Shown here piece after piece: positions 50,493-58,804 of a DNA stretch of 64,000 bases (positions are counted from its first letter, which is position 1; each line of letters begins with the position of its first letter). Both the position numbers and the translations under genes were made by a program. Where the stretch lies: contig DATBKU010000165.1 of assembly GCA_036555725.1 (NCBI GenBank), forward strand, positions 1-64,000. The letters are read 5' to 3'. The DNA is from CALAED01 sp036555725. Lineage in GTDB: Bacteria > Actinomycetota > Actinomycetes > Streptosporangiales > Streptosporangiaceae. The notes under the pieces are model-generated. The model did no database searches. It had not been told where the DNA came from and worked only from the letters and a program-made list of their open reading frames with translations.

Positions 50493-50509
50493 CCAAGCGT
50501 ACGCTTGGT
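50492..50509. promoter_or_regulatory. 18-bp perfect palindrome, operator of the acyl-CoA synthetase gene
   Basis: ACCAAGCGTACGCTTGGT reads identically on both strands. It starts in the XRE stop codon and contains a TACGCT -10-like box (50500-50505), with the synthetase ATG 17 bp downstream. It resembles boxes of TetR-family repressors of acyl-CoA metabolism (CAAG-CTTG type). Confidence 0.6.
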
Positions 50510-50525
50510 GCGAGCATCGGTCGCG

Positions 50526-52175
50526 ATGGAGACCTTCGCGGAGCTTCTCCTCGACCGCGCCGATGACGAGCATCTCGGCCTGCTGTTCGAGGACGAGTCG
50601 TACACCTGGGCCGACGTCGTACGCGCCGCGAAGGCACGCGCCGCGCTCATTGCGGACAACGGGATCGGGGATTATGCGCGGCCGGCGCACGTTGGGGTGC
50701 TGCTGGAGAACGTGCCGGAGTACGTCTTCTGGATCGGGGCGGCGGCACTGACCGGGTCCACTGTCGTGGGCGTCAACCCGACCCGGCGCGGCGCCGAGCT
50801 GGCGGCCGACATTCGCCACACGGACTGCGACCTGATCGTCACCGACGCCTGGCACGCAGGGCTGCTCGACGGCCTTGATACCGGAGTCGACGCGGCCGGC
50901 GTCCTGCGGGTCGACGACCCGGGATACCAGCAGGCGCTGCAAAGGAGCCTGCACCGGGTGCCGGCCGATGTGCGGCCCCTGGACCGGCTGCTGCTGCTGT
51001 TCACGTCCGGCTCGACCGGGGCGCCGAAGGCGGTGGCCTGCAGTCAGGGCAGGCTGACCGCGATCGCCGGGCACGGGCCGCGGTTCGGCATCACCCGCGA
51101 CGCGGTGACCTACATCGCGATGCCGCTGTTCCACGGGAACTCGATCATGGCCAACCTCGCCATGGCCGTGCACGCGGGCGCGACGATCACGCTGCGCCGC
51201 CGGTTCTCCGCCTCCGGCTTCCTGCCCGACGTGCGGCGCTACGGCGTCACGTACTTCAACTACGTCGGGCGGGCGCTCGCGTACGTCCTGACCACGCCGC
51301 GGCGGCCGGACGACAGCGACAACACGCTCCAGGCCGTGTTCGGCACCGAGGCGTCCGCCCAGGACATGGCGAGGTTCGGCGAGCGGTTCGGCTGCCGGGT
51401 CATCGAGGGGTACGGCTCCAGCGAGGGTGCGATCTCGATGTCGAAGACGCCCGACACCCCGCCGGACGCGCTCGGGCTGCCGCCGCCCGGGATGGAGGTC
51501 GCCATCCTCGACCCCGAGACGGGCGCCGAGTGCGCCCGGGCCCGGTTCGACGAGCACGGCGGGCTGCGCAACGCCGACGCGGCGATCGGCGAGATCGTCG
51601 GGCTCAACGTCGCGGCGGCGTTCGAGGGCTACTACAACAACCCCGAGGCGGAGGCGCAGCGGCTGCGCGGCGGCCGGTACTGGAGCGGCGACCTCGGGTA
51701 CCGCGACGAGAAGGGGTTCTTCTACTTCGCCGGGCGCGGCACCGACTGGCTGCGCGTCGACGGCGAGAACTTCGCGGCGGCGCCCGTCGAGCGCATCCTG
51801 GCCCGGTGGGCACCCGTGGTGATGGGCGCGGTCTACCCGGTGCCCGACCCGCGTACGGGAGACCAGGTGATGGCGGCCCTGGAGCTGAACGGGGACTTCG
51901 ACCCGGCCGCGTTCGCCGGGTTCCTCGCCGCACAGCCCGACCTCGGGACGAAATGGGCGCCCAGGTTCGTCCGGCTCGTTCCGGCCATGCCGCTGACGTC
52001 GACGAGCAAGGTCGACAAGCGCCCGCTGCGGCGGGAGCGCTGGGACTGCGCCGACGCGGTGTGGTGGCGGCCGGGACGCGACCTCGCCTACGAACGGCTG
52101 ACCCCGGCACGGACGGCCGTCCTCCGCGCCGAGTTCTCCGCACACGGCCGGGCGCACCTCCTGACCGTCGGCTGA
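50526..52175 (+). CDS. Acyl-CoA synthetase (AMP-dependent ligase, FadD type)
   Basis: 549 residues from ATG 50526. Adenylate-forming motifs: LLLLFTSGSTGAPKAVA (P-loop, about 158-174), VIEGYGSSEGAIS (A5, about 296-308), YWSGDLGYRDEKGFFYFAGR (A7-A8) and a C-terminal TSTSKVDKRPL with the catalytic Lys. It activates a carboxylic acid, probably a fatty or aryl acid, to its CoA thioester. It lies directly after the XRE-TPR gene but has its own palindromic operator. A GTG at 50505 would start inside that palindrome and is less likely. Confidence 0.9.
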   Translation: METFAELLLDRADDEHLGLLFEDESYTWADVVRAAKARAALIADNGIGDYARPAHVGVLLENVPEYVFWIGAAALTGSTVVGVNPTRRGAELAADIRHTDCDLIVTDAWHAGLLDGLDTGVDAAGVLRVDDPGYQQALQRSLHRVPADVRPLDRLLLLFTSGSTGAPKAVACSQGRLTAIAGHGPRFGITRDAVTYIAMPLFHGNSIMANLAMAVHAGATITLRRRFSASGFLPDVRRYGVTYFNYVGRALAYVLTTPRRPDDSDNTLQAVFGTEASAQDMARFGERFGCRVIEGYGSSEGAISMSKTPDTPPDALGLPPPGMEVAILDPETGAECARARFDEHGGLRNADAAIGEIVGLNVAAAFEGYYNNPEAEAQRLRGGRYWSGDLGYRDEKGFFYFAGRGTDWLRVDGENFAAAPVERILARWAPVVMGAVYPVPDPRTGDQVMAALELNGDFDPAAFAGFLAAQPDLGTKWAPRFVRLVPAMPLTSTSKVDKRPLRRERWDCADAVWWRPGRDLAYERLTPARTAVLRAEFSAHGRAHLLTVG

Positions 52176-52276
52176 GCAGGCGTTGCGCAACAGCCAGTTT
52201 GCGGGGGTCGGCGCTGGTTATGCTCGAAGGTCACTATCGTTGAGACATCCGCTGGCCCCAACCTGACCCCTGCACC

Positions 52277-52861
52277 ATGACACCAGCCACCACCCGGCTC
52301 GGCTTCGCGGCGGCGATGATCGTCGTATTCGGAGCCCTGTCCGCCGCGCCCGCCGCGGCCCACACCGAGCTCGAGAAGAGCACCCCGGCCGAGGGCAGCA
52401 CGGTCCGCCAGGTGGGCAAGGTGACCCTGGTCTTCAGCGGAGCCGTGTCGCTCGCGCGGGTGACGGTGCACAACGCGGCCGGCACGCAGTTCCAGAGCGG
52501 CTCGGCGCGGGTACGGGGCCACACCGTCACGCAGCGGGTCTCCGGCAGGCAGCCGGCGGGGAGGTACACGATCGCCTACCGCGTGGTCGCCGCCGACGGG
52601 CATCGGGTCGCGGGCACGGTGTCGGTGAGGGTCGCCGGCGCGAGTGCCGGCGGGATCGAGGGCACCGAGGCCGGGTCGAAGCAGGCGCCGCCGAGCCCCA
52701 AGACCCAAGCGCGGAGCGAGCAGCGGCAGACGGCCGCGGAAACCTCGGACGGGGGCCGGAAGTGGCTGATGGCCGGGGGCGGCCTGCTGCTCGTCCTCGG
52801 CATCGGGGGCGGCATTGTCGTCCTGCGGCGCGGGAAGGAAACCAGGTCCTCCGGTGACTAG
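52277..52861 (+). CDS. copC: CopC-domain copper resistance protein
   Basis: 194 residues. Signal peptide to A28 (APAAA|H), leaving H29 as the mature N-terminus, the Cu(II) ligand of CopC. The CopC beta-sandwich follows (HTELEKSTPAEGSTV to DGHRVAGTVSVRV) with the second His at 109. Met-rich Cu(I) motifs are absent. A Ser/Gln-rich linker and one C-terminal helix (about 160-185) anchor it. It overlaps the CopD-CtaG gene by 8 nt, making copper delivery across the membrane the probable joint task. Confidence 0.92.
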   Translation: MTPATTRLGFAAAMIVVFGALSAAPAAAHTELEKSTPAEGSTVRQVGKVTLVFSGAVSLARVTVHNAAGTQFQSGSARVRGHTVTQRVSGRQPAGRYTIAYRVVAADGHRVAGTVSVRVAGASAGGIEGTEAGSKQAPPSPKTQARSEQRQTAAETSDGGRKWLMAGGGLLLVLGIGGGIVVLRRGKETRSSGD

Positions 52862-54893
52862 CACCTCCGCCAAGGCGTCCAGGGCGCCCAAGGCGCCCCG
52901 GATCTCGTATCGGACCGCGGTGATCGCCGCGATCGCAGTGCCGGCCGCCGCGATCGCCGCGCTCCTGGTGGCGCTGGTGGCCGGCGGCGCGGTCACCGAA
53001 CAGGTGGTCCCGGGGCTCGGCGACGCGGGCGCCGTCACCCGATGGGGGCTGCCGGTCACCCGCCTGGCGATGGACGTCAGCGCGGCGTTCACCGTCGGCG
53101 CGCTGCTGGCCGCCGCCGTCCTGTTGCCCTCCGACGACGGCCGGCTGACCGACGCGGCGGGGGAGTACCTGCGGGCCGCGTCCTGGCTGGCGACGGCGTG
53201 GGCCGCGGCGGCGGGCGGTTCGCTCGTCTTCACGGTCTCCGACATCCTCGGCGAGCCGGTCGGCCAGGTCGTGGCGGGCAGCGAGCTGAGCAGCTACGTC
53301 GGGCAGCTGCCGCAGGGGCTCGCGCTGATGCTCGTCGTCCTGATCGCCATCATGATCGCGCTGCTGGCCCGGACCACCTTCTCGGCGTCCGGCGCGCTCG
53401 GCCTGCTGGCCATGGCGACGGTCGCGCTGCTGCCGCCCCCGCTCACCGGCCACTCGGCCTCCTCGCCGAACCACGCTGTCGCGGTCGTCGGGCTGGCCCT
53501 GCACGTGACGGCGGTGGTGCCCTGGGTGGGCGGGCTCACCGTGCTCGCCTGGCACGCGCTGCGCCGCAAGGGGCGCCTCGCCGTGGCGGCCGACCGGTTC
53601 AGCCGGATGGCGCTGTGGTGCTACGTCATCGTCGGGTTCACGGGCGCGGCCAACGCCGTCTCCCGGCTGCCCCACCTCACGGAGCTGCTGACCACCAACT
53701 ACGGCCGGCTCGTCCTCATCAAGATCGCCGCGTTCTGCGTGCTCGGCTGGGCCGGGTGGCTGCACCGCACGCAGACGCTGCCCGCCGTGGCGGCGGGCAG
53801 GCCGCGCGCGTTCGCCCGGCTGGCCACGGTGGAGGCCGCGATCATGGCGGGCACGATGGGGGTCGCGGTGGCCCTCGCCCGTACGGCCCCGCCCGCCCCG
53901 GCGACCGCCGAGACGGACGTACGGTCCCTCCTCGGCTATGACCTGCCGCCGCCGATCACGGTGGGGCGGCTGTCCAGTCTCTGGATCTTCGACCTGTTCT
54001 GGGTGGTGTTCGTCGCCGCGCTGGCCATGCTGTACGTCGCGGGAGTCCTGCGGCTACGCAGGCGCGGGGACGCGTGGCCGATCGGCCGCACGGTGGCGTG
54101 GTTCGTCGGGCTGATCTCCATCGTGGTGGTCACGCTCAGCGGAGTGGGCCGGTACGCGCCGGTGCTGTTCAGCGTGCACATGGCCCAGCACATGACGCTG
54201 TCGATGCTCAGCCCGATCTTCCTCGTGCTCGGTGCGCCGATCACGCTGGCCCTGCGGGCGCTGAAACCGGCGGCGGTCAAGGGCGACCGCGGGGTCCGGG
54301 AATGGCTGACGATCGTGCTGCACAGCCGCGTCACCCGTGTCGTCGCCCACCCGCTGGTCGCCGCCGTCATCTTCGTGGCAAGCACGTACGCGCTGTACTT
54401 CACGCCGCTGTTCGGCGGGCTCATGCGCAGCCATCTCGGGCACATCGCGATGCTGCTGCACTTCCTGGCGGCCGGGTCGCTGTTCTACTGGGTGCTGATC
54501 GGGGTAGACCCGGCGCCGCGGCGGCTGCCGTACGTCGGGCGGCTGCTCGTGCTGTTCGTCACGATGCCGTTCCACGCCTTCTTCGGCATCGCGCTGATGA
54601 ACGCCGGCCAGCCGCTCGCCCCCGGCTGGTACAACGCACTGCACCGCGACTGGGGCGCGTCGCTCGTGTCCGACCTGCACACGGGCGGCTCGATCGCGTG
54701 GGCGTTCGGCGAGATCCCGACGTTCATCGTGCTGCTCGCCATCCTGTTCCAGTGGTTCGCCGAAGACCAGCGGCTGGCCCGCCGCACCGACCGCTCGGCC
54801 GACCGGGCGGCGGCGGAAGGCAAGGGCGACGACGAGCTCTCCGAGTACAACGCCTATCTCGCCGCCCTGGACAAACGCGCCAATCGCGAATGA
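52854..54893 (+). CDS. CopD-CtaG fusion membrane protein
   Basis: 679 residues with about 15-16 membrane helices. The first half (about 25-360) is a CopD-like copper import domain, with LTGHSASSPNHAVAVVGLAL and HVTAVVPWVGGLTVLAWH. The second half (about 375-650) is a CtaG/Caa3_CtaG domain: FSVHMAQHMTLSMLSPIFL and HFLAAGSLFYWVLIGVDPAP, with conserved His. It probably brings copper in for cytochrome c oxidase assembly. GTG 52854 lies in the copC stop overlap. Fusions of this kind occur across actinobacteria. Confidence 0.92.
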   Translation: MTSTSAKASRAPKAPRISYRTAVIAAIAVPAAAIAALLVALVAGGAVTEQVVPGLGDAGAVTRWGLPVTRLAMDVSAAFTVGALLAAAVLLPSDDGRLTDAAGEYLRAASWLATAWAAAAGGSLVFTVSDILGEPVGQVVAGSELSSYVGQLPQGLALMLVVLIAIMIALLARTTFSASGALGLLAMATVALLPPPLTGHSASSPNHAVAVVGLALHVTAVVPWVGGLTVLAWHALRRKGRLAVAADRFSRMALWCYVIVGFTGAANAVSRLPHLTELLTTNYGRLVLIKIAAFCVLGWAGWLHRTQTLPAVAAGRPRAFARLATVEAAIMAGTMGVAVALARTAPPAPATAETDVRSLLGYDLPPPITVGRLSSLWIFDLFWVVFVAALAMLYVAGVLRLRRRGDAWPIGRTVAWFVGLISIVVVTLSGVGRYAPVLFSVHMAQHMTLSMLSPIFLVLGAPITLALRALKPAAVKGDRGVREWLTIVLHSRVTRVVAHPLVAAVIFVASTYALYFTPLFGGLMRSHLGHIAMLLHFLAAGSLFYWVLIGVDPAPRRLPYVGRLLVLFVTMPFHAFFGIALMNAGQPLAPGWYNALHRDWGASLVSDLHTGGSIAWAFGEIPTFIVLLAILFQWFAEDQRLARRTDRSADRAAAEGKGDDELSEYNAYLAALDKRANRE

Positions 54894-54949
54894 GGCGGCT
54901 CATCCGCTTGGGGGAGTCACCTTCAGATCCGATCTGCCAGGATCGAACC

Positions 54950-56185
54950 GTGCCGAGAATGCCGAGGGCGCCGAAGGCGCTGCGCCCGCTCATCGCCAAG
55001 TCGACATGGCGGGGCTGGGTCTACGTCGTTCTGGGCGGCGCGCTGCTGACCCCGTTCCTCATCGGCACCATGTTCGTCACCGAGCTCGTCGGAGCCCTCC
55101 CGCTCAACTCGCCGACCCGCGTCGGGGTCATGTTCTTCGTCTTGTTCTCCGCGATCGGGCTGGCCGGCCTGCTGCGGCCGGTCCGGGCGATGGAGGGCGC
55201 GGCCGCGAAGGAACTGCTCGGCGCCCCGGATGTCATTGGGGCCTGCCGTGCCTGGTCGGATCGGCTGCGCACGTCCGCCTGGTTCGCCGGGCATCTGCTG
55301 GGCGGCGGCGCGTTCAGTCTGGCCGCCGTCCTGCTGCCGACCGCGGCCGGCTGGCTGCTCACGGTGCCTTTCCGCGCCGGCGAGCTGCAGCGGCACTTCG
55401 GGCTCGGCCGGGGCTGGTCGGTCGCATGGCTGCCGGCCGCCGGGTTCGTCATGATCGTCGTGTTGATCTACATCGTCGCCGGGGCCGTCGCGGTGGCCAC
55501 CCGGCTGGCCCTGCCGCTGCTCGGCCCGTCACGGGCCGACCGGCTGGCCGAGCTGGAGCAGCGGGCCCAGACGCTGGCCGAGCGCAACCGCCTCGCCCGC
55601 GAGCTGCACGACTCGGTGGGTCACGCGCTCAGCATCATCACCGTCCAGGCGGGCGCGGCCGGCCGAGTGCTCCACGGCGACCGAGACTTCGCCGAGCGGG
55701 CGCTGACCGCGATCGAGGAGTCCGCCCGCGGCGCGCTCGAAGACCTCGACCATGTGCTCGGGCTGCTGCGCGACGACCGGCCCGCCACCGCGCCGCAGCC
55801 CACGTTGAAGGACCTCGATCGGCTGCTGGACAAGACGCGAATGGCCGGGACGGAGGTGGCCTGCGACGTCGAGGGCGGCACCGAGCAGGTGCCGGCGGCC
55901 GTGTCCCGGGAGGCCTACCGCATCGTGCAGGAGGGCCTCACCAACGCCCTCAAGCACGCCGGCGTCGTGCCGATCAAGCTGCGGCTGGCGGTCCGGACCG
56001 ACCGGTTGGAGCTGGAGTTGACCAACCCGCTCGGGCACCCGCCCGGCCCGGCCAGGCCGGGCGGTGGCCGCGGGCTGCACGGCGTCCGCGAACGGGTCAC
56101 GGTGCTGCGCGGCGCCGTCACCGCCGGGCCCGAGGACGGCCTGTGGCGCGTACACGTACATATCCCGCTACGGTCGGCATCGTGA
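54950..56185 (+). CDS. Sensor histidine kinase, NarL-type two-component system
   Basis: 411 residues. Membrane helices at about 22-48, 58-78, 112-140 and 160-188, then HisKA_3 with phospho-acceptor H220 in ARELHDSVGHAL and a C-terminal HATPase (YRIVQEGLTNALKHAG N-box, GRGLHGVRERV G-box). Little is exposed outside, so it probably senses membrane or internal signals. GTG 54950 is 56 bp after CopD-CtaG. Its stop overlaps the response regulator start (GTGA). Confidence 0.92.
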   Translation: MPRMPRAPKALRPLIAKSTWRGWVYVVLGGALLTPFLIGTMFVTELVGALPLNSPTRVGVMFFVLFSAIGLAGLLRPVRAMEGAAAKELLGAPDVIGACRAWSDRLRTSAWFAGHLLGGGAFSLAAVLLPTAAGWLLTVPFRAGELQRHFGLGRGWSVAWLPAAGFVMIVVLIYIVAGAVAVATRLALPLLGPSRADRLAELEQRAQTLAERNRLARELHDSVGHALSIITVQAGAAGRVLHGDRDFAERALTAIEESARGALEDLDHVLGLLRDDRPATAPQPTLKDLDRLLDKTRMAGTEVACDVEGGTEQVPAAVSREAYRIVQEGLTNALKHAGVVPIKLRLAVRTDRLELELTNPLGHPPGPARPGGGRGLHGVRERVTVLRGAVTAGPEDGLWRVHVHIPLRSAS

Positions 56186-56856
56186 GCGATCAGCAGCAGA
56201 TCGGCGTGGTGCTCGTCGACGACGAGCGGCTCATCCGCGCCGGTCTGTCCGCCATCATCAACGCCGAGCCCGGCCTCACCGTCGTCGGCGAGGCGAACGA
56301 CGGCGTCACCGCGATCCAGGAGATCGCCCGCGTCCGCCCCGACGTGGTGCTGATGGACGTGCGGATGCCCGCGCTGAACGGCATCGAGGCCACCGAGCAG
56401 GTGCTCGGCGCGATGAGCCGGCCGCCGAAGATCCTCGTGGTCACCACGTTCGAGAACGACGAGTACGTGTACGACGCGCTGCGCGCCGGGGCCAGCGGCT
56501 TCCTGCTCAAGCGGGCCCGGCCGGAGGAGATCGTGCATGCCATCCGCATGGTCGCGCACGGCGAGTCGCTGCTGTTCCCCGCCGCCATCCGGACGCTCGC
56601 GGCCACCCATGGCGCCCTGCCGCGCGGCCCGGCCCCGCGCTGGCAGACGGATCTCACCGAGCGCGAGGTGGACGTGCTGCGGCTGATCGCCAAGGGCAGG
56701 TCGAACGCCGAGATCGCCGCCGAGCTGTTCCTCAGCCCCACGACCGTGAAGACGCACGTCGGCAACGTGCTGTCCAAGCTGCAGGCCCGCGACCGCACGC
56801 AGGCCGTCATCCTCGCGTACGAAACCGGCTTCATCACTCCGGAGGGAGCGACGTGA
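56182..56856 (+). CDS. Response regulator, NarL/FixJ family
   Basis: 224 residues. Receiver domain with acidic pocket D13-D14, phospho-acceptor D59 (VVLMDVRMP) and the Lys in FLLKRA. A C-terminal LuxR-type HTH follows: LTEREVDVLRLIAKGRSNAE and SPTTVKTHVGNVLSKL. It is coupled by GTGA overlaps both to the kinase before it and to the proteasome subunit after it. Confidence 0.94.
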   Translation: MSDQQQIGVVLVDDERLIRAGLSAIINAEPGLTVVGEANDGVTAIQEIARVRPDVVLMDVRMPALNGIEATEQVLGAMSRPPKILVVTTFENDEYVYDALRAGASGFLLKRARPEEIVHAIRMVAHGESLLFPAAIRTLAATHGALPRGPAPRWQTDLTEREVDVLRLIAKGRSNAEIAAELFLSPTTVKTHVGNVLSKLQARDRTQAVILAYETGFITPEGAT

Positions 56857-57698
56857 CCGACCCCAACGCCGCCTTCGACACGTCTCAGGGGCTGCCCGCC
56901 GCGTTCCGCGACGTCGGCTCGGCGTCGTTCATCGATCTGCTGAAGGGGCACGCCCCCGAGTTGCTGCCGGTCAACCGCGTCCCGGCGCAGCCGCTGGACA
57001 TCCCGCACGGCACCACCGTGCTCGCGCTCACCTACGCCGACGGCGTCATGATGGCCGGCGACCGGCGGGCGACCGCTGGGAATGTGATCGCCCAGCGCGA
57101 CCTGGAGAAGGTTCTGCCCGCCGACGAGTACTCGGCGATCGCCTACGCCGGGTCCGTTGGCATAGCCCTGGAGATAGTGCGGCTGTTCCAGACCGAGCTG
57201 GAGCACTACGAGAAGATGGAGCGCTCGACGCTGTCGCTGGACGGCAAGGCCCGGCGGCTCGGCACCGTGTTGCGCGAGAACCTGCCGATGGCCATGCAGG
57301 GGCTCGTCGTGGTGACGCTGCTGGCCGGCTACGACACCGACAAGGGCGTGGGCCGCATCTTCACCTTCGACGTGACCGGCGGGCCCTGGGAGGCGACCGC
57401 CTTCCACGCCGAGGGCTCGGGCTCGCCGTACGCGCGCGGTGCGCTGAAGAAGCTGTACCGGCCGGGCCTGCCGCTGCGCGAGGCGGCCGAAGTCTGCGTG
57501 CAGGCCCTGTACGACGCCGCCGACGACGACTCGGCCACCGGCGGGCCCGACCTGACCCGCGACATCTACCCGGTTGTCGCCGGCGTCACGGCCGATGGCT
57601 ATCGGCGGCTGCCGGACGACGAGGTCCGCGAGATCGTCCGCGCGATGGTCGACGCCCGCAACGTCCGCCCGGACGGTCCGGCCGCCCCGCTGCACTGA
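56853..57698 (+). CDS. prcB: Proteasome beta subunit (PrcB-like), without a neighbouring prcA
   Basis: 281 residues: a 53-residue propeptide followed by the mature start TTVLALTY. Active-site residues in mature numbering: Thr1 (T54), Asp17 (D70 in GDRRAT) and Lys33 (K86 in DLEKV). It should be proteolytically competent once assembled. LYDAADDDSATGGPDL is the usual C-terminal signature. Actinobacterial prcB is normally followed by prcA next to pup and dop; here it is coupled to a NarL response regulator and followed by an unrelated gene, so this is likely a second, stand-alone beta subunit. Confidence 0.9.
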   Translation: MTDPNAAFDTSQGLPAAFRDVGSASFIDLLKGHAPELLPVNRVPAQPLDIPHGTTVLALTYADGVMMAGDRRATAGNVIAQRDLEKVLPADEYSAIAYAGSVGIALEIVRLFQTELEHYEKMERSTLSLDGKARRLGTVLRENLPMAMQGLVVVTLLAGYDTDKGVGRIFTFDVTGGPWEATAFHAEGSGSPYARGALKKLYRPGLPLREAAEVCVQALYDAADDDSATGGPDLTRDIYPVVAGVTADGYRRLPDDEVREIVRAMVDARNVRPDGPAAPLH

Positions 57699-57739
57699 CC
57701 CCGGCGTCCAAGGTCTGCGGCCGACGCCGCGTCCGCGCT

Positions 57740-57754
57740 CAGCGGAATCCGCTG
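57740..57754. terminator. Hairpin after prcB
   Basis: CAGCGGA (57740-57746), A, TCCGCTG (57748-57754): perfect 7-bp arms, followed at once by a small CTCG-CGTA-CGAG stem. It is 41 nt past the prcB stop and may end the two-component/proteasome transcript or act as an operator for the LLM gene. Confidence 0.45.
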
Positions 57755-57804
57755 CTCGCGTACGAGCCTGGACTCGACAGTGATCTCGGGGCAGCGTGAT
57801 CGTT

Positions 57805-58743
57805 ATGACAGAGTTTCGGTTCGGCTTCAACAACTTCGGGCTCCGGTCCCGGCAGAGCTTCACCGAGTTCTGCCGGACGGCCGAGGGCTACGGCTACGAC
57901 GTCTTCCTCGCGACGGATCACCTGGGCTCGGCGGCGCCCTTCACCGAAATGGTGGCCGCGGCGGCGGCGACCGAGCGGCTGCGGGTCGGCACGCTCGTCC
58001 TCAACATCGGCTTCTGGAACCCGCACCTGCTGGCCCGTGAGGTGGCGACCGCCGACCTGCTCACCGACGGCAGGCTGGAGTTGGGCCTGGGCGCCGGCCA
58101 CATGAAGTGGGAGTACGACGCGGCGGCCATCGAGTGGGAGCCGTTCGCCGCCCGCGTACGCCGCCTCGAGGAGACCATCGAGGAGCTCGGCAGGCTCTTC
58201 GCGGGCCCGGACTACGAGGAGCGCGCGGCTCTCCGCGACCACTTCGACCTGCCCGAGCTCAAGCCCGTACAGCAGACCGGCTTCGGGGGCTCCGGCCCGC
58301 CGCTGCTCATCGGCGGCACCGGCGACACCGTGCTGCGGCTCGCGGCGCGGCACGCCGACATCGTCGGGTTCGCCGGCGTCTATCAGATGAAGGGACAGCC
58401 GCCCGGCACGTTCCGCCTGGGCACGGCGGCCGAGGCGGACGACCGGGTGCGGTTCGTCCGCGAGCACGCGGGGGAGCGGGCCGCGAAGATCGAGTCCAAT
58501 GTGCTCGTGCAGACCGTCGTGGTGACCAACGACCGGCGCGGCGTGGCCGAAAAGCTCGTGGCCGAGCGGCTGCCCACTTTCACCGTGGACGAGGCGCTGG
58601 AGACGCCGTTCCTGCTCATCGGCACCGAGGAGCAGATCGCCGAGCAGCTGCGCGCCAACCGGGAACGGTATGGATTCACCTACATCACGATCCACGGCCC
58701 GTACCTGAAGACGTTCGGCCCTATCATCGAGCGTCTTCGTTAG
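57805..58743 (+). CDS. LLM-class F420-dependent oxidoreductase
   Basis: 312 residues, luciferase-like TIM barrel: GFNNFGLRSRQSFTEFCRTA at the N-terminus, FLATDHLGSAAPFTEM, RVGTLVLNIGFWNPHLLARE, GRLELGLGAGH and PPLLIGGTGDTVLRLAARHAD. It resembles the MSMEG_2516-like F420 family (TIGR03621). F420H2 rather than FMNH2 is expected in an actinomycete. ATG 57805 or GTG 57796 may be the start; neither has a strong ribosome binding site. Confidence 0.88.
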   Translation: MTEFRFGFNNFGLRSRQSFTEFCRTAEGYGYDVFLATDHLGSAAPFTEMVAAAAATERLRVGTLVLNIGFWNPHLLAREVATADLLTDGRLELGLGAGHMKWEYDAAAIEWEPFAARVRRLEETIEELGRLFAGPDYEERAALRDHFDLPELKPVQQTGFGGSGPPLLIGGTGDTVLRLAARHADIVGFAGVYQMKGQPPGTFRLGTAAEADDRVRFVREHAGERAAKIESNVLVQTVVVTNDRRGVAEKLVAERLPTFTVDEALETPFLLIGTEEQIAEQLRANRERYGFTYITIHGPYLKTFGPIIERLR

Positions 58744-58804
58744 TACGACCAAGCGCCGGGAATGTCCTGATTTGACGATGATCTGTCCCAGGCGGTGATC
58801 AGTT

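Noticed and set aside
49767..52190. An 800-codon minus-strand frame opposite the XRE-TPR and acyl-CoA synthetase genes
   Set aside because: It spans two unrelated real genes and has shadow-type composition.
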